A stretch of DNA of 64,000 nt, from the NCBI RefSeq assembly GCF_035222485.1, contig NC_085920.1, positions 3,100,001-3,164,000 of the forward strand, read 5' to 3'. The stretch comes from Podospora pseudoanserina. Taxonomy: Eukaryota; Ascomycota; Sordariomycetes; Sordariales; Podosporaceae. This document shows positions 1 through 9,336 of this stretch, piece after piece. Each line of letters opens with the position of its first letter. The first letter of the stretch is position 1. Both the position numbers and the translations under genes were made by a program. The notes below the pieces were generated by a model. The model saw nothing but the letters and a program-made list of their open reading frames with translations. It did no database searches and was not told where the DNA came from.

Positions 1-499
1 GTTATATAGAGAAACTAGCTGTAACCGCAGCATGCATCCCTCGAAGCAGGTTTCCAGGCGACCTTTCGAGGCGAGCCTCGTCTTGTGTGGAAGGTGACCA
101 TCCATTGGTCCAGTTTGAGCCAATATGGTTACACTCTTTGCAGTAGGCATACCGGGAGGCTGTGTGTTTACTTGTTTGGACTTGGTCTCGTTGATCGGGG
201 CGAAGCTACATTAAAACAATGAGCTGGAATTTGTTTATACAGAGCAAGGTAGATTCTAGCTCGAGTCTCGCTCTATTTACTACAAGAAGCTAGCCAGTTT
301 AACGTGGCAGGTCTTGGCGATTGAGAGGTCTCTGAATGGAAATGCGGTAAGTTTGAGCTTTGAGCTCAGCCCTGGCGACCGAAGTCCCGATTATAGCTCG
401 GTCTGCCTAGGCCGTGTGGGGCCGTCGATCCACTGCCGCTCCCGACGGAAACGCTCAATGGAGCGCCGAAGCGGCCGCTGGATTGCCGAGGTTCCACTA
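1..499. other. Left-edge non-coding stretch
   Basis: No convincing gene is visible. Short open frames on both strands have no recognisable motif and no splice support. Base composition is normal up to about 590, where an AT-rich segment begins inside the adjoining transposon. Confidence 0.5.
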
Positions 500-501
500 T
501 A

Positions 502-525
502 ACCGAGGGTCTGTGCGAAAGCAAG
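502..525 (+). repeat. Left terminal inverted repeat
   Basis: This 24-bp sequence matches, in reverse complement, positions 2349-2372 without mismatch. Confidence 0.88.
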
Positions 526-1008
526 ACCTCTCTCCGTAGGAAAGAGGGCCACTTTTTCACCAGACAATACGTTTCGACTGGACAGTATACCTACCAAAAA
601 ACATCAAAACTAAGTCTATTTTTTTCATTAAATCCATATATTAACTAATAACTAACTGTATCCGCAATAGCTATAAAGTAACTTAAAAATATTAAAAGGG
701 TAATAATTTAATTTGAATAACTTAAAAATACAATAAATTTATACTACAAATTTTATAACTAATCAGTCTTAAATTTCCATTTCAAAAACTATTAATTTAC
801 TATATTAATTCTAATTAAATATATTTATTGTAGGTACTATTAAAACATTTAGCAAATATCATAATTTTTTGATAGAAAGGTCTAGCTGGAAAGCTCTTAA
901 AAGGCTCTCTAGAAAGTTCTGTAAGAAAAGTTCTAAAGAGAAGTTAATTAGTAGGCTTTTAAAAGTAGTTTTGTTACGGTTCAGAAGAAGCAAAGACGCT
1001 AGAACCAG

Positions 1009-1366
1009 TGAAATGGTGAGAAAACACACAAACCAACTACAACACCACAAATATACCCCCAACAGGGTCTCTGAATGAACACACCTGCGTGACAGTGGCT
1101 CGCTCGCAGGCCGCACTCCACGTAGGACAAAGAAAAGACTCTATGGGCTCGCAGGCCACATAATAAGCACCTGATCGGCCTGATCAGAGGGCCAGAATTT
1201 CCTGCACGCGTGCAAGGCACAAAAATATGAAGAAATAAAAGTCGATGTCTTGTCTAAAATAGAATGCCCGAAGCAGACCGCTTATATACATGACCCCTGA
1301 ACCCCCGAGAGCCCCACTTCCTTACTCAAACCCTCAGGCCTGTGACTGCACCCCAAACCACCAGTG
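1009..1366 (+). repeat. Nested inverted repeat, left arm
   Basis: About 358 bp pair in reverse complement with 1555-1920, leaving a spacer of about 190 bp. The arms share readable blocks such as TGAAATGGTGAG (1009-1020), GCTCGCAGGCC and GTAGGACAAAGAAAAGAC. Many differences are C here against T in the other arm, often before A (for example CACACAAACCAAC against TACACAAAATAAC). That is the RIP signature. A short degenerate open frame of unknown origin runs through both arms. Confidence 0.8.
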
Positions 1367-1554
1367 GGACTAAAGTGGGCGGACAAGTAGGGCTTATAGG
1401 GCAGGGAATAGCACGAGCCAAATGATTTAGAATTTGGGAGATAAATCCGTGGATCTATGGATTTGGAGCTAAATCCAAAAATCTAGAGTTTGAAAGCTAG
1501 ATCTAGAAAATCTAGGAAATAAAAGATAGATCCAAGTACGGAGGTGCTTAAAAT

Positions 1555-1920
1555 CCTAGTGGTTTTGGGTGCAGCTACAAACCTGAGGGTATATGTGAGG
1601 AAGTGAGGCTCACAGAAGATTAGGGGGCTCAGAGGTCATGTATAAAAGCAGTCTGCTTCTCGAATTTTATTTTAGACAGGACATCGCCTTTTATTTTTTC
1701 ATATTTTGTGCTTTGCACACGTGCAGGCAATTGTGGCCCTTTGATCAGGCTAATACGGTGCTTATTATGTAGTCTGCGAGCCCCCATAGCGTCTTTTCTT
1801 TGTCCTACGTAAAGTGTGGCCTGCGAGCGAGTCATTATCACGTAAATATGTTTATTTAGAAATCTGTTGAGGGTATATTTATAGTGTTGTAGTTATTTTG
1901 TGTATTTTCTCACCATTTCA
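1555..1920 (-). repeat. Nested inverted repeat, right arm
   Basis: This is the partner of 1009-1366. Read on the minus strand it carries T at many sites where the left arm has C. The minus-strand frame at about 1629-1841 encodes a basic 70-residue peptide with no family I recognise. Confidence 0.8.
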
Positions 1921-2348
1921 TTATTCGTGTCACAGTGCCGACTAAAGACTAGGGTAAGTGTTTTGTTATTGCGCGAGGGAAAGAAAAAGAGGAGCAAAGC
2001 TCCCTACGAAGCGGCGCTGTTCTTCTCAAGCCTCATACTCTATTCTTCTATGAGCCTCGCTTTGATGCCGTGACATTACTTTTGTATCAATTAATATCTG
2101 TATGATAATTTTAATATTAGTACTGTTTATGAAATAGTTATGAAAAAAAATTGCTTACGTAATTAAAACTAAAAAAAACCTTTTTAATTAATAATTATGA
2201 TTATTATTTTTTAATAGAAAGCTATTATTTTTTAAAGTTTTTAGCTAGAAAAACGCATAGATATAGGATACATTAGATTTTTTAGCTATTTGGTTCGTAT
2301 TATATTATCCAGTTAAAAAAATAACCCTCTCTCCGTAGGAGAAGGGAG

Positions 2349-2372
2349 CTTGCTTTCGCACAGACCCTCGGT
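2349..2372 (-). repeat. Right terminal inverted repeat
   Basis: This is the exact reverse complement of 502-525, with TA immediately outside it. Confidence 0.88.
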
Positions 2373-2476
2373 TAATTCTGCCATGGATTTTCGACGTCAT
2401 CTTATTTATGGTGCAGCAGGTCAATAATGTCAAATCGCCCTGCATCATCCAATTGCGCTACACTCAACACCCCAAG

Positions 2477-2763
2477 ATGCGTCTCTCAGGTCTCCAAAAA
2501 GAAGTCCTCGGTCTTTATCGGCAGTGTCTTCGAGAATGCCGCAAGAAGCCGGAGGCCACACGGAAACACTTTCAGACCTTTGCTCGGTAGGATGCTCACA
2601 CTTCACTACATGACTTCAATACTGACCTTGAAATAGCGAGGAGTTTGAGAAAAGCATCAATCTAGACAAAAGAGACTTCTCTGCAATTGAATTCCTACTG
2701 CGCAAGGGTCGTCGCCAGCTCGAAATGTATGCATCACCAGGGGTCAAAGACATCAGGAAATAA
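2477..2763 (+). CDS. sdhaf1: Succinate dehydrogenase assembly factor 1 (LYR protein)
   Basis: A mitochondrial LYR-family chaperone that helps deliver iron-sulfur clusters to the Ip subunit of complex II (family knowledge). Two exons are seen, 2477-2586 and 2637-2763, joined across a 50-bp GT-AG intron in phase 2, giving 78 residues. The product begins MRLSGLQKEVLGLYRQCLRE, with the LYR tripeptide at residues 13-15, then a basic stretch (RKKP), and ends with FLLRKGRRQLEMY followed by SPGVKDIRK. These blocks are characteristic of SDHAF1/Sdh6. The start was chosen because LYR proteins of this type begin directly before the RLSGLQ block; an upstream in-frame start at 2408 would add an unconserved leader. 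The TIR element ends about 100 bp upstream, so its right end may lie in the promoter. Confidence 0.9.
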
Positions 2764-3108
2764 TCGCCCTGAATGCTCATGCTCTTTCTCGAGCATCTAT
2801 AAGGGGTGAGCCAGTAGTGGCAGTAGTTACCACGAACAACAACAAAATCAGTTCCTGGCGCCTGCCACTATGAGCCATCTCGAGTCCCCCTTCTCAGCTC
2901 GGTGTCGCAGTTTCCTCTCCTCTGCTTCCGGTTCCGTCCAATACAATGTTGTTTGAGGTCTGAGACTCCTCTTCCATTTACCACCCATACTGTTCACACA
3001 AACGCGCCCAACAGCCATACCACCGGCACCTTGCCTGGGTTTTTTTTTGGAATCGAGTTTTTTTTTTTTTGGAATATATGGACGATGCCTGCATTCAACT
3101 TAACTTAG

Positions 3109-6100
3109 AAGGGAAGTCCGCACCGTCGGCCAAAGTTCAGACCAACGCCATCACCACCACCACCACCCAATGTCAATCCAGATGCTCCCCCCATTTTAAG
3201 TCCTTCAACCGCGAGTGTCAGTCTGGCTCATAGAGCTGCTCAGGAGGTCATACGGAAGCCTCTGAGCGAGTCCCTTAGGAAGCTGCGCCGTGCCCAACGT
3301 GCCCTTACACGGCGAAAGAGGAGGAGCAGGGTTCGTGTATCGTTTAAACACTCTACTGGCAGTCGGACCTCTAGTACGGCCAAGCGAGTGTCGAGGCAGC
3401 TCAAGGCTGGTGATGTCAAGCAAGGCGGCAGCAGTCCAAGATCCCGTCCTCTTCCCCCCCCGCCGTCGTCAGAGGAAAATGTGGGAGGTTGCTCTTGGAG
3501 CCCGTCGAAGCCACCGCGTCCGCCGCCGAAAGATAATATTCGAGCGAATATCAAGCAAGCCGGTGAAACCCGACACAGACACGCGCCGCCAAAGAAACCT
3601 GCCCAGCCATCATCACATCCCAACACCAGGAACCAGACATCGTGGGGCCCACAGACTGAACACATTAAGGCTGTTTTCGACTGTACCAAAGGGAAAAAAC
3701 TAGTCGTTACACCAGTAGATCACAACCTTACACGACGCCGAGTGCAGACTCCTCGCTATTCAGTATTCCCCAAGGCCCATCCCCGCCACTACAAACGTTC
3801 AGTTGACCCAGTCAAGGAGTCGATCATGATCCGGAAAAGTCCGATTATTCAACAGCAACGGCTATCAGCTTTGGTACCGTCACCGCCAGCACAGACCACA
3901 ACAACAACAACAACAACAACACCTGTTCCCCCCCGCCAGAAACAACTCCCCGATGTAGCAAAAATCCCAGGTATGAACCCCAAGCAGCGGGAAGAAGCAG
4001 CCACGACAACAAGAACCGACCCCAAAACCGACTCTAAACGAACCCTTGGCGAATTTGTCCGTGAGCTGGAGGAGTTTGCAAAGGCGTTTGATGGGACTTG
4101 TGGGTCGTTGTTGTTGTCTACACCGTCAACGACGGCTTCGGTGAGGACCGTGCGGGAGCTTTTGCCTTGGAGGGAGGAGTTTTGGGAGGCGGGGTTGGCG
4201 GTTACTTCTTGCGAGCAGAAGGGACAGGTGAGGAGGTATGATGAGGGGGGAAAGAAGTTGGGGGGGAGTAGGACGAGGAGGTTGGATCAGTTTGCGGGGA
4301 GTAATGTGCCGAAGGTTGGGGCGAAGGGGAAGGGGGGTTTGGGGATGGGCGTCATGAAGGGGGTTTCGTCTTTGGATATCACTTTGGGTGCTAAAGAGTT
4401 GAGTTTTAGGACGGGGGTTATGGAGGGGGTGGCCTCTTTGGGGAATAAGGAGTCAAGTTCGGGGACGGTGGTTGTTTATAAGCCGAGACGGGGGATGATG
4501 GCTGATGAGACGGAGATGAAAGAGGGGGGCAGCAGCTCGCGGAATGACGAGATTTATTCGGGGTCGAGTAGTACGTCTGTTGAGCCGGTTAAGCTGGCGG
4601 CGGTGGAGAAGAGGGTTGTTAGGGCGAGGGCGAGTACGGTGTTTTTGGTGAATAAGCCTTTGCCTGTTGCGCCGGCGTCGTCTGTGGCGGCGAGTTCGGA
4701 GGATGTGGGAACTACGGTTGGATCGCAGAGTGAGGTAAAACCGGAGGGATATCAGAAGCTGGGGTCTAGTTCTGAGAGTGAGAAGGAGCCGTTGCTACCG
4801 CTTTCGGAGCAGCGGGTGAATAGTTCCTCGGGGGCGAGGTCGGTGCAGGGGAAGGAGGTGGATAGGGGAGGGGGGGAAGATGAGAAGGTGTTGCCTGCGC
4901 TGCTGCCGCCACGGACGGCGCCGCAGGTGAGGCGTGGGATCAAGAGTGATTGGCAGGCTGGGGGTAGTATGGTTAGTGCGTGGAGGCAGTTGCCTACTAC
5001 TATTGTTGAGGAGAGGGAGCCGTCGCCGGAAAAGGAGGGGAGGGTGTTGGGGGAGAAGGGGAGTATCGATCAGCAGCAGAAGCTCTTGATGGAGAACAAG
5101 GATGTTAATCAGGCGCATGGCTTGAACAAGCCGGCGGGAGTTTTGAAGACAAAGACAGAGTTGGAGGCGAAGGGAAAGGGGATTGATACTCCTATGCCAA
5201 CACCAGCTCAGGAGAAGACACCGGTAAAGGCACCATTTGTCATTAATCGCGGCGTTATCACCAAGACGCCTGAGCTTCTCCTCCCCCAAACATGGGAACA
5301 CCACTCCCTAGGCACGCCTTCCTCCTTTAAGAGAGCGCTCGATGACGTGGTGCGAAAACTCGACGCGATGGAGGTGAGGGAATGCTCCTCCCCCTTTGGT
5401 GGAGTGTCATCGCCAACGACAATGACAATCGCAACAAGCAGCAGCACCAAAAAAAAAACGCCTTCGTCGTCTGGGAGCAACGGGAAAGCCCCCTCACCAA
5501 CAACACCGGCGCAGAGGCTGCAGAAGGCGGCGATGATGAGAAGGGAGAGGATGGATGCTGAGCAGCAGCAGCAGCAGCAGCAGTGTGCTAACTTGCCCCC
5601 TTCTGCTTCTATCGTTCAACCGGTACGTTCACGGGAGTATATACCGTATATGATGCCGCCTCCTGGAGGGTTGGCGTTCAGGCCGAGTGAGTCGAACTCT
5701 TCTAGAGGGTTGGGGCAAGGGCGGAATTTGAGGAAGGGGCTTTTTGCGGGGGTGGGAGCAAGGGAGATGGAAGACGACAGGGATATTCCTGATGAGGATG
5801 TGCTGAAGGGACTGAAGATTATTTGTGCGGCGTCGGCGGATAAGGAGTTTGATGGGTTAGTGAGGAGGGAGACCGGGTTGAGGTTGAGGAGGTTTTTGGC
5901 GGATTTGAGGACTTTTGAGTTTTTGGGCGGGAATGGGCAGGTACCTGGGGTTGGCGGTGGTGGGCGGCAACAGATGGGGGTTATGGAAAAGAGGAAGAGG
6001 GATGTGCAAGTTGAACGGGAGAATAGGAGACGGAGTATTAGGGGGATGGATGGGTTGAGGGGTCTTGGGGATGGAAAGAATATGAAGGAGAGTAAGAGAG

Positions 6101-6183
6101 AGGGAATGGGAGTTAGAGAGAGTGTGCGGGATAGGGATACTAGGAGGAGTTTTAGGGGGTTGGGGAATGGACTGATGAGGTAG
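3109..6183 (+). CDS. Large low-complexity protein of unknown function, 5' end unresolved
   Basis: I do not recognise this gene. The frame is open from just after a TAG at 3106-3108 to the stop at 6181-6183, about 1020 residues. There is no in-frame ATG before about 3826, and the first codons downstream of 3109 already look coding (Arg/Lys-rich RRKRRSRVRV, then Pro-rich tracts). The true start is therefore probably in an upstream exon spliced to near TTAACTTAG at 3100-3108; ATGs at 2870 and 3077 are candidates. Visible features are Thr and Gln runs (ACA repeat near 3897-3920, CAG repeat near 5561-5583), Ser-rich and Lys/Arg-rich disorder, and a short ordered-looking block near the C-terminus (EDVLKGLKIICAASADKEFD, then a basic helix). 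From about 4060 the coding strand becomes strongly G-rich. No membrane segment or enzyme motif is seen. Confidence 0.6.
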   Translation, partial: KGSPHRRPKFRPTPSPPPPPNVNPDAPPILSPSTASVSLAHRAAQEVIRKPLSESLRKLRRAQRALTRRKRRSRVRVSFKHSTGSRTSSTAKRVSRQLKAGDVKQGGSSPRSRPLPPPPSSEENVGGCSWSPSKPPRPPPKDNIRANIKQAGETRHRHAPPKKPAQPSSHPNTRNQTSWGPQTEHIKAVFDCTKGKKLVVTPVDHNLTRRRVQTPRYSVFPKAHPRHYKRSVDPVKESIMIRKSPIIQQQRLSALVPSPPAQTTTTTTTTTPVPPRQKQLPDVAKIPGMNPKQREEAATTTRTDPKTDSKRTLGEFVRELEEFAKAFDGTCGSLLLSTPSTTASVRTVRELLPWREEFWEAGLAVTSCEQKGQVRRYDEGGKKLGGSRTRRLDQFAGSNVPKVGAKGKGGLGMGVMKGVSSLDITLGAKELSFRTGVMEGVASLGNKESSSGTVVVYKPRRGMMADETEMKEGGSSSRNDEIYSGSSSTSVEPVKLAAVEKRVVRARASTVFLVNKPLPVAPASSVAASSEDVGTTVGSQSEVKPEGYQKLGSSSESEKEPLLPLSEQRVNSSSGARSVQGKEVDRGGGEDEKVLPALLPPRTAPQVRRGIKSDWQAGGSMVSAWRQLPTTIVEEREPSPEKEGRVLGEKGSIDQQQKLLMENKDVNQAHGLNKPAGVLKTKTELEAKGKGIDTPMPTPAQEKTPVKAPFVINRGVITKTPELLLPQTWEHHSLGTPSSFKRALDDVVRKLDAMEVRECSSPFGGVSSPTTMTIATSSSTKKKTPSSSGSNGKAPSPTTPAQRLQKAAMMRRERMDAEQQQQQQQCANLPPSASIVQPVRSREYIPYMMPPPGGLAFRPSESNSSRGLGQGRNLRKGLFAGVGAREMEDDRDIPDEDVLKGLKIICAASADKEFDGLVRRETGLRLRRFLADLRTFEFLGGNGQVPGVGGGGRQQMGVMEKRKRDVQVERENRRRSIRGMDGLRGLGDGKNMKESKREGMGVRESVRDRDTRRSFRGLGNGLMR

Positions 6184-6412
6184 TTGGGCGAGGGTATTGG
6201 TTTGGTCATGCAATGGAGAAAATGATTTGGCCGGGTAATGGTAGTTTTAGGATAGAAATAAAGGCTTTTGCATCTACACACTGCGCAACGGGAATGATAC
6301 TTGCTGGAGTGCTCTATGGTGTTTTTAGTGCCCCTGAATGCTGCATCAACAGTGTGATAGAGAGAGTGGCCAATGTGTAGCTTGGGTCTGTTGAACAAAG
6401 GCATCAATGAAC
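6184..6412. other. Short spacer before tRNA-Leu
   Basis: This is the probable 3' untranslated region of the preceding gene. Nothing else is seen. Confidence 0.4.
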
Positions 6413-6529
6413 GGTGAGATGGCCGAGCGGTCTAAGGCGCCAGGTTCAGGCCCACCTGAATTTCTGATTCTTCTCTAAAGTATCTTCCTGGTCTCGAAAG
6501 GGGCGTGGGTTCGAATCCCACTCTCATCA
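6413..6529 (+). tRNA. tRNA-Leu(CAG) with intron
   Basis: The acceptor stem pairs GGTGAGA with TCTCATC, with A as discriminator base. The D arm reads TGGCCGAGCGGTCTAAGGC, the anticodon stem pairs CCAGG with CCTGG, and the T arm is GTGGG-TTCGAAT-CCCAC. A long variable arm follows the anticodon stem, as expected of tRNA-Leu. Forty-two bases lie between the anticodon stem strands, so an intron of about 35 nt follows position 37 and the mature loop is TTCAGG plus one base, giving anticodon CAG. CUG is thus read as leucine, as in most ascomycetes. Confidence 0.92.
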
Positions 6530-6540
6530 TATATTTTGAC

Positions 6541-6545
6541 TTTTT
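6541..6545 (+). terminator. Pol III terminator T run
   Basis: TTTTT lies 11 bases past the tRNA-Leu 3' end, preceded by a TTTT at 6534-6537. This is the usual RNA polymerase III stop. Confidence 0.6.
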
Positions 6546-9336
6546 ATTATTATTTCTAATACCATCTCTCTGAATGGACAAGCTCTCTTATGCATGGGTT
6601 ACTCTCCCTAAAACATAGCAAAATTTGTTGGTATTGCCGTTGGGCTTAGGATAAAGGAGGAATACAGAGTTTATTTCAGGAAGTTGCTGTGTCTTGGTCT
6701 GGGCTTGGCTTGTTTGTGTACCTAAGAAAGGGGCCCCTTTTTAGGCTTCATGCAGTCAGACAACATGAAAATTATCTATGCACTGACAGAGTAAATCACA
6801 GCAACCATGAAAGAGGTATCGGAGTGAAAATTGGTCAGTTATGTTACAGAAGCATTCTAGAAGCTGACTTTATCTCCCACTGCTGTGGGCGATTGGTGCG
6901 CCTCTGATGTTTCATTTATCGCAAACACCACAAATAGAACGGACAGACTTTACTGGTATCCTTCTATGATATTTGAGTCAAGTTAATACCTCACCGTTAT
7001 ACTATCCATCCCCGCAAGTGACGCGTTATCTCTCTCAACTTTGAATCTTATTAGAGTGCGTGGTTTATCATTGTTCCTCCTGCAAAGTATTTGAGATATT
7101 TTGTGTGTGTTTGTTCAAGACTGTCTTCATGATCTCCATTGCAGGAGGTGTATCACTGCATATAGATTGTCTCCCTCTGCAAGTCATTTAAAACGGTCTA
7201 TCTCATCGTGATCATATCATGATAGTGATATGAAAACGAACAGACTCTCGGTGCGGGTCACGGCTCGCGGCACGGCATGCTTATTCCTCAGGTACGGTAG
7301 GATTTCAACAGTACCTGTGATCACCGTTTCTACATGGGGTGTCTGAACGGAAGTGTGGGACTGATCCCTCTGGTAGTCCAGTCCAGCAGCGTATCTGTCG
7401 GAGCCCAGTAATCAAACAACCCCGGTTTGACGCTGGTTCTTGCATATCAGACTACGGGGCTGCACATTCCAAGACAGACAAGGCGTGGAATTTTGGTATG
7501 CGTCTTGGTTCAAATTTATCTGGGTCGAGCGATGTCCCCTCTCGTCGTGGTCTCAACACCAAAAACAAAGAGGTTGCCCTGTATAAAGCCGGAAGCGAAA
7601 GGGAAGTTCTGTGCAGTAGCTCTGCATACACCTATTCACCCTTATGCAGAAGAGACAGGTGAAGTGTGTACATCCGCGGTGAGGATTCACACGCACACAC
7701 ACAGAGCAAGCACAAGGGCTAGATTCAATCAAACTGGGATCATCCCGACTGCTTTCGGGATGGCGAATGTGGTGGTACGAAGTCAAGTCCGAAGGCGGGC
7801 AAGTAGTAGTAAATACACGGGAAGTCTAGGAACGACGAGTATCCGGTACCTGCTCGCCATGTGGAGAACGGGGTCGAGGCCAAGATGCCCACTCCCAGCT
7901 GTTTGGGCTATTTTGCCTGGCCGGGTATTATGCTTTAGTGCCACGGGTGAAAAGGGTTGGCGTGCAGGAGTGGTAGACGGTACCTAGGGGGGAGGTAGGG
8001 GGTACCTTGGGGAAGGGGAAAGGTTGTGTGGGGGGAAGGGGGGGGATAATGGGGAGCGGGTAATATAAATGATTGTGGTTTTATCGATCAATTGCTCGAG
8101 TTGGGAAGCTGATCGTCAGAGGGAAGGGGGGGTGGGAATGTTTGGTACGGTGGTATCGATGGGAATAATCAGTTGAGGATGGATGGGGATGTGATGATGC
8201 GTGGCGGATTGTAACCTCTTGGTTTCTTCACGGTCCAATGTGATGTTCCCATTTCGCTTCTAGAACTTCTCATCTCGTCTCATGATGCCCTCTTGTAGTA
8301 GAGACTCTAGGCTGGTCTAGTGCTGTCGTCTTTGCCACATATTCCTACCTCGATGTTGCCCTCATGTTGCTGTAAGATCTAGGCTTTGTCTGGTGGTGGT
8401 ACCGACCTTCGGTCTACTCGCTCTCCAACTTGCGGCAAGAAAAACCTTCTGGAGAGTCTGGTCCGGGAAAAACCCACGCGAGGTGTAAAAGATGCCTGAA
8501 GTTTGGAAACCCCTCCCCGAATCGTGATGGACCCAAAACCCGAGTGGACGGAACAGATCTAGTGTTTCCCTACATCAGGCAGGGCCAAGGGGGCAATGAA
8601 CCGGGCGGATGGGAGAATGTCAAGACGTGAAGCGAGAGCCAGGCAGCCATTGGGATCATCGCCGGTGATGAGTTGTCCCAAGTGAAGTGGCCATGATGAC
8701 CGGTGATGAGATCCAATCAACATCGTCATGCGAAAAAAAGAAAAAGTTACCATCAGCCCTCCATATTCCATTTCCGGCAACAAGGTGAAGTGAAGCCATC
8801 ACCACAAACATCCCCACCTCCCTCACCGCGGTTAAATCCAAGAGATAACGACATAATCAGCACACCAATCCAAAACAACGAGTCAGAGATCCAAGGTGAA
8901 GCCATCACCACCTTGAGACAATCTCCCTCACCGTGGCTAAATTCAAACGCGGCACCCCCAATCTTCCAAACTATCCATAAGGCACAAACCACCACATGTC
9001 ACAAATTTCATGAAACCGAGCAAAAAGCATAATTTTCCAAACACATATATTGAGTAGGTGGTTTGTATTGAGGTAGTAATAGTATTGGGGGGGGGTATAT
9101 AGTAAAAAATAGATTATTCCATCCAACAACAGAGACACGCGCGCGCATATTAAACAAAATCCATCGCTATGCAACTTCAATGTTTTTTTGTTCATCGTTC
9201 GCGTAAGCACATAATCTTCAATGTCCCGAATCAAAATAATAAGCGACATCAAAATCGCGCGCGCACGCAAGCAAAACATCAAACAAGTCGCCTTTTTTCC
9301 CCACAAAAAGCAAGAGCTAAAAACAAGCCAACTGCT
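6546..9336. other. 2.8-kb gene-free stretch with G-rich tract
   Basis: No protein gene can be supported. Open frames such as the one at 7427-7987 have no ATG at the proposed start, no domain and no splice support. The stretch holds a G-rich block at 7985-8060 and an imperfect direct repeat (GTGAAGCCATCACCAC followed by a CTCCCTCACCG block) near 8792-8840 and 8900-8945. The last part is presumably the 3' untranslated region of the minus-strand transporter. Confidence 0.5.
7985..8060 (+). repeat. G-run cluster with quadruplex potential
   Basis: At least seven runs of four or more G lie within about 75 bases, separated by short spacers. This fits the loose G-quadruplex pattern on the plus strand. 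A function is not shown. Confidence 0.5.

Larger units (their letters stand above)
500..2374. mobile_element. TIR DNA element, non-autonomous, RIP-like AT-rich interior
   Basis: Perfect 24-bp terminal inverted repeats start ACCGAGGGTCTGTGCG at 502 and end at 2372. A TA dinucleotide sits directly outside each end (500-501 and 2373-2374), which is the target duplication typical of Tc1/mariner-type insertion. Just inside each end is a related quasi-palindrome, in the same orientation at both ends, containing CTCTCTCCGTAGGA or a near copy. No long open frame or transposase motif is seen. The segments at about 590-1000 and 2080-2330 are very AT-rich, as expected after repeat-induced point mutation. 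The element therefore looks like a defective or miniature-type derivative about 1.87 kb long. It lies about 100 bp upstream of the SDHAF1 start codon. The family assignment is inference from the ends only. Confidence 0.8.

Noticed and set aside
5616-6407. 263-codon minus-strand frame
   Set aside because: It is the Pro/Leu-rich antisense of a G-rich coding stretch.
7427-7987. 186-codon open frame
   Set aside because: It begins at TTG, has no domain or splice context, and runs into simple sequence.
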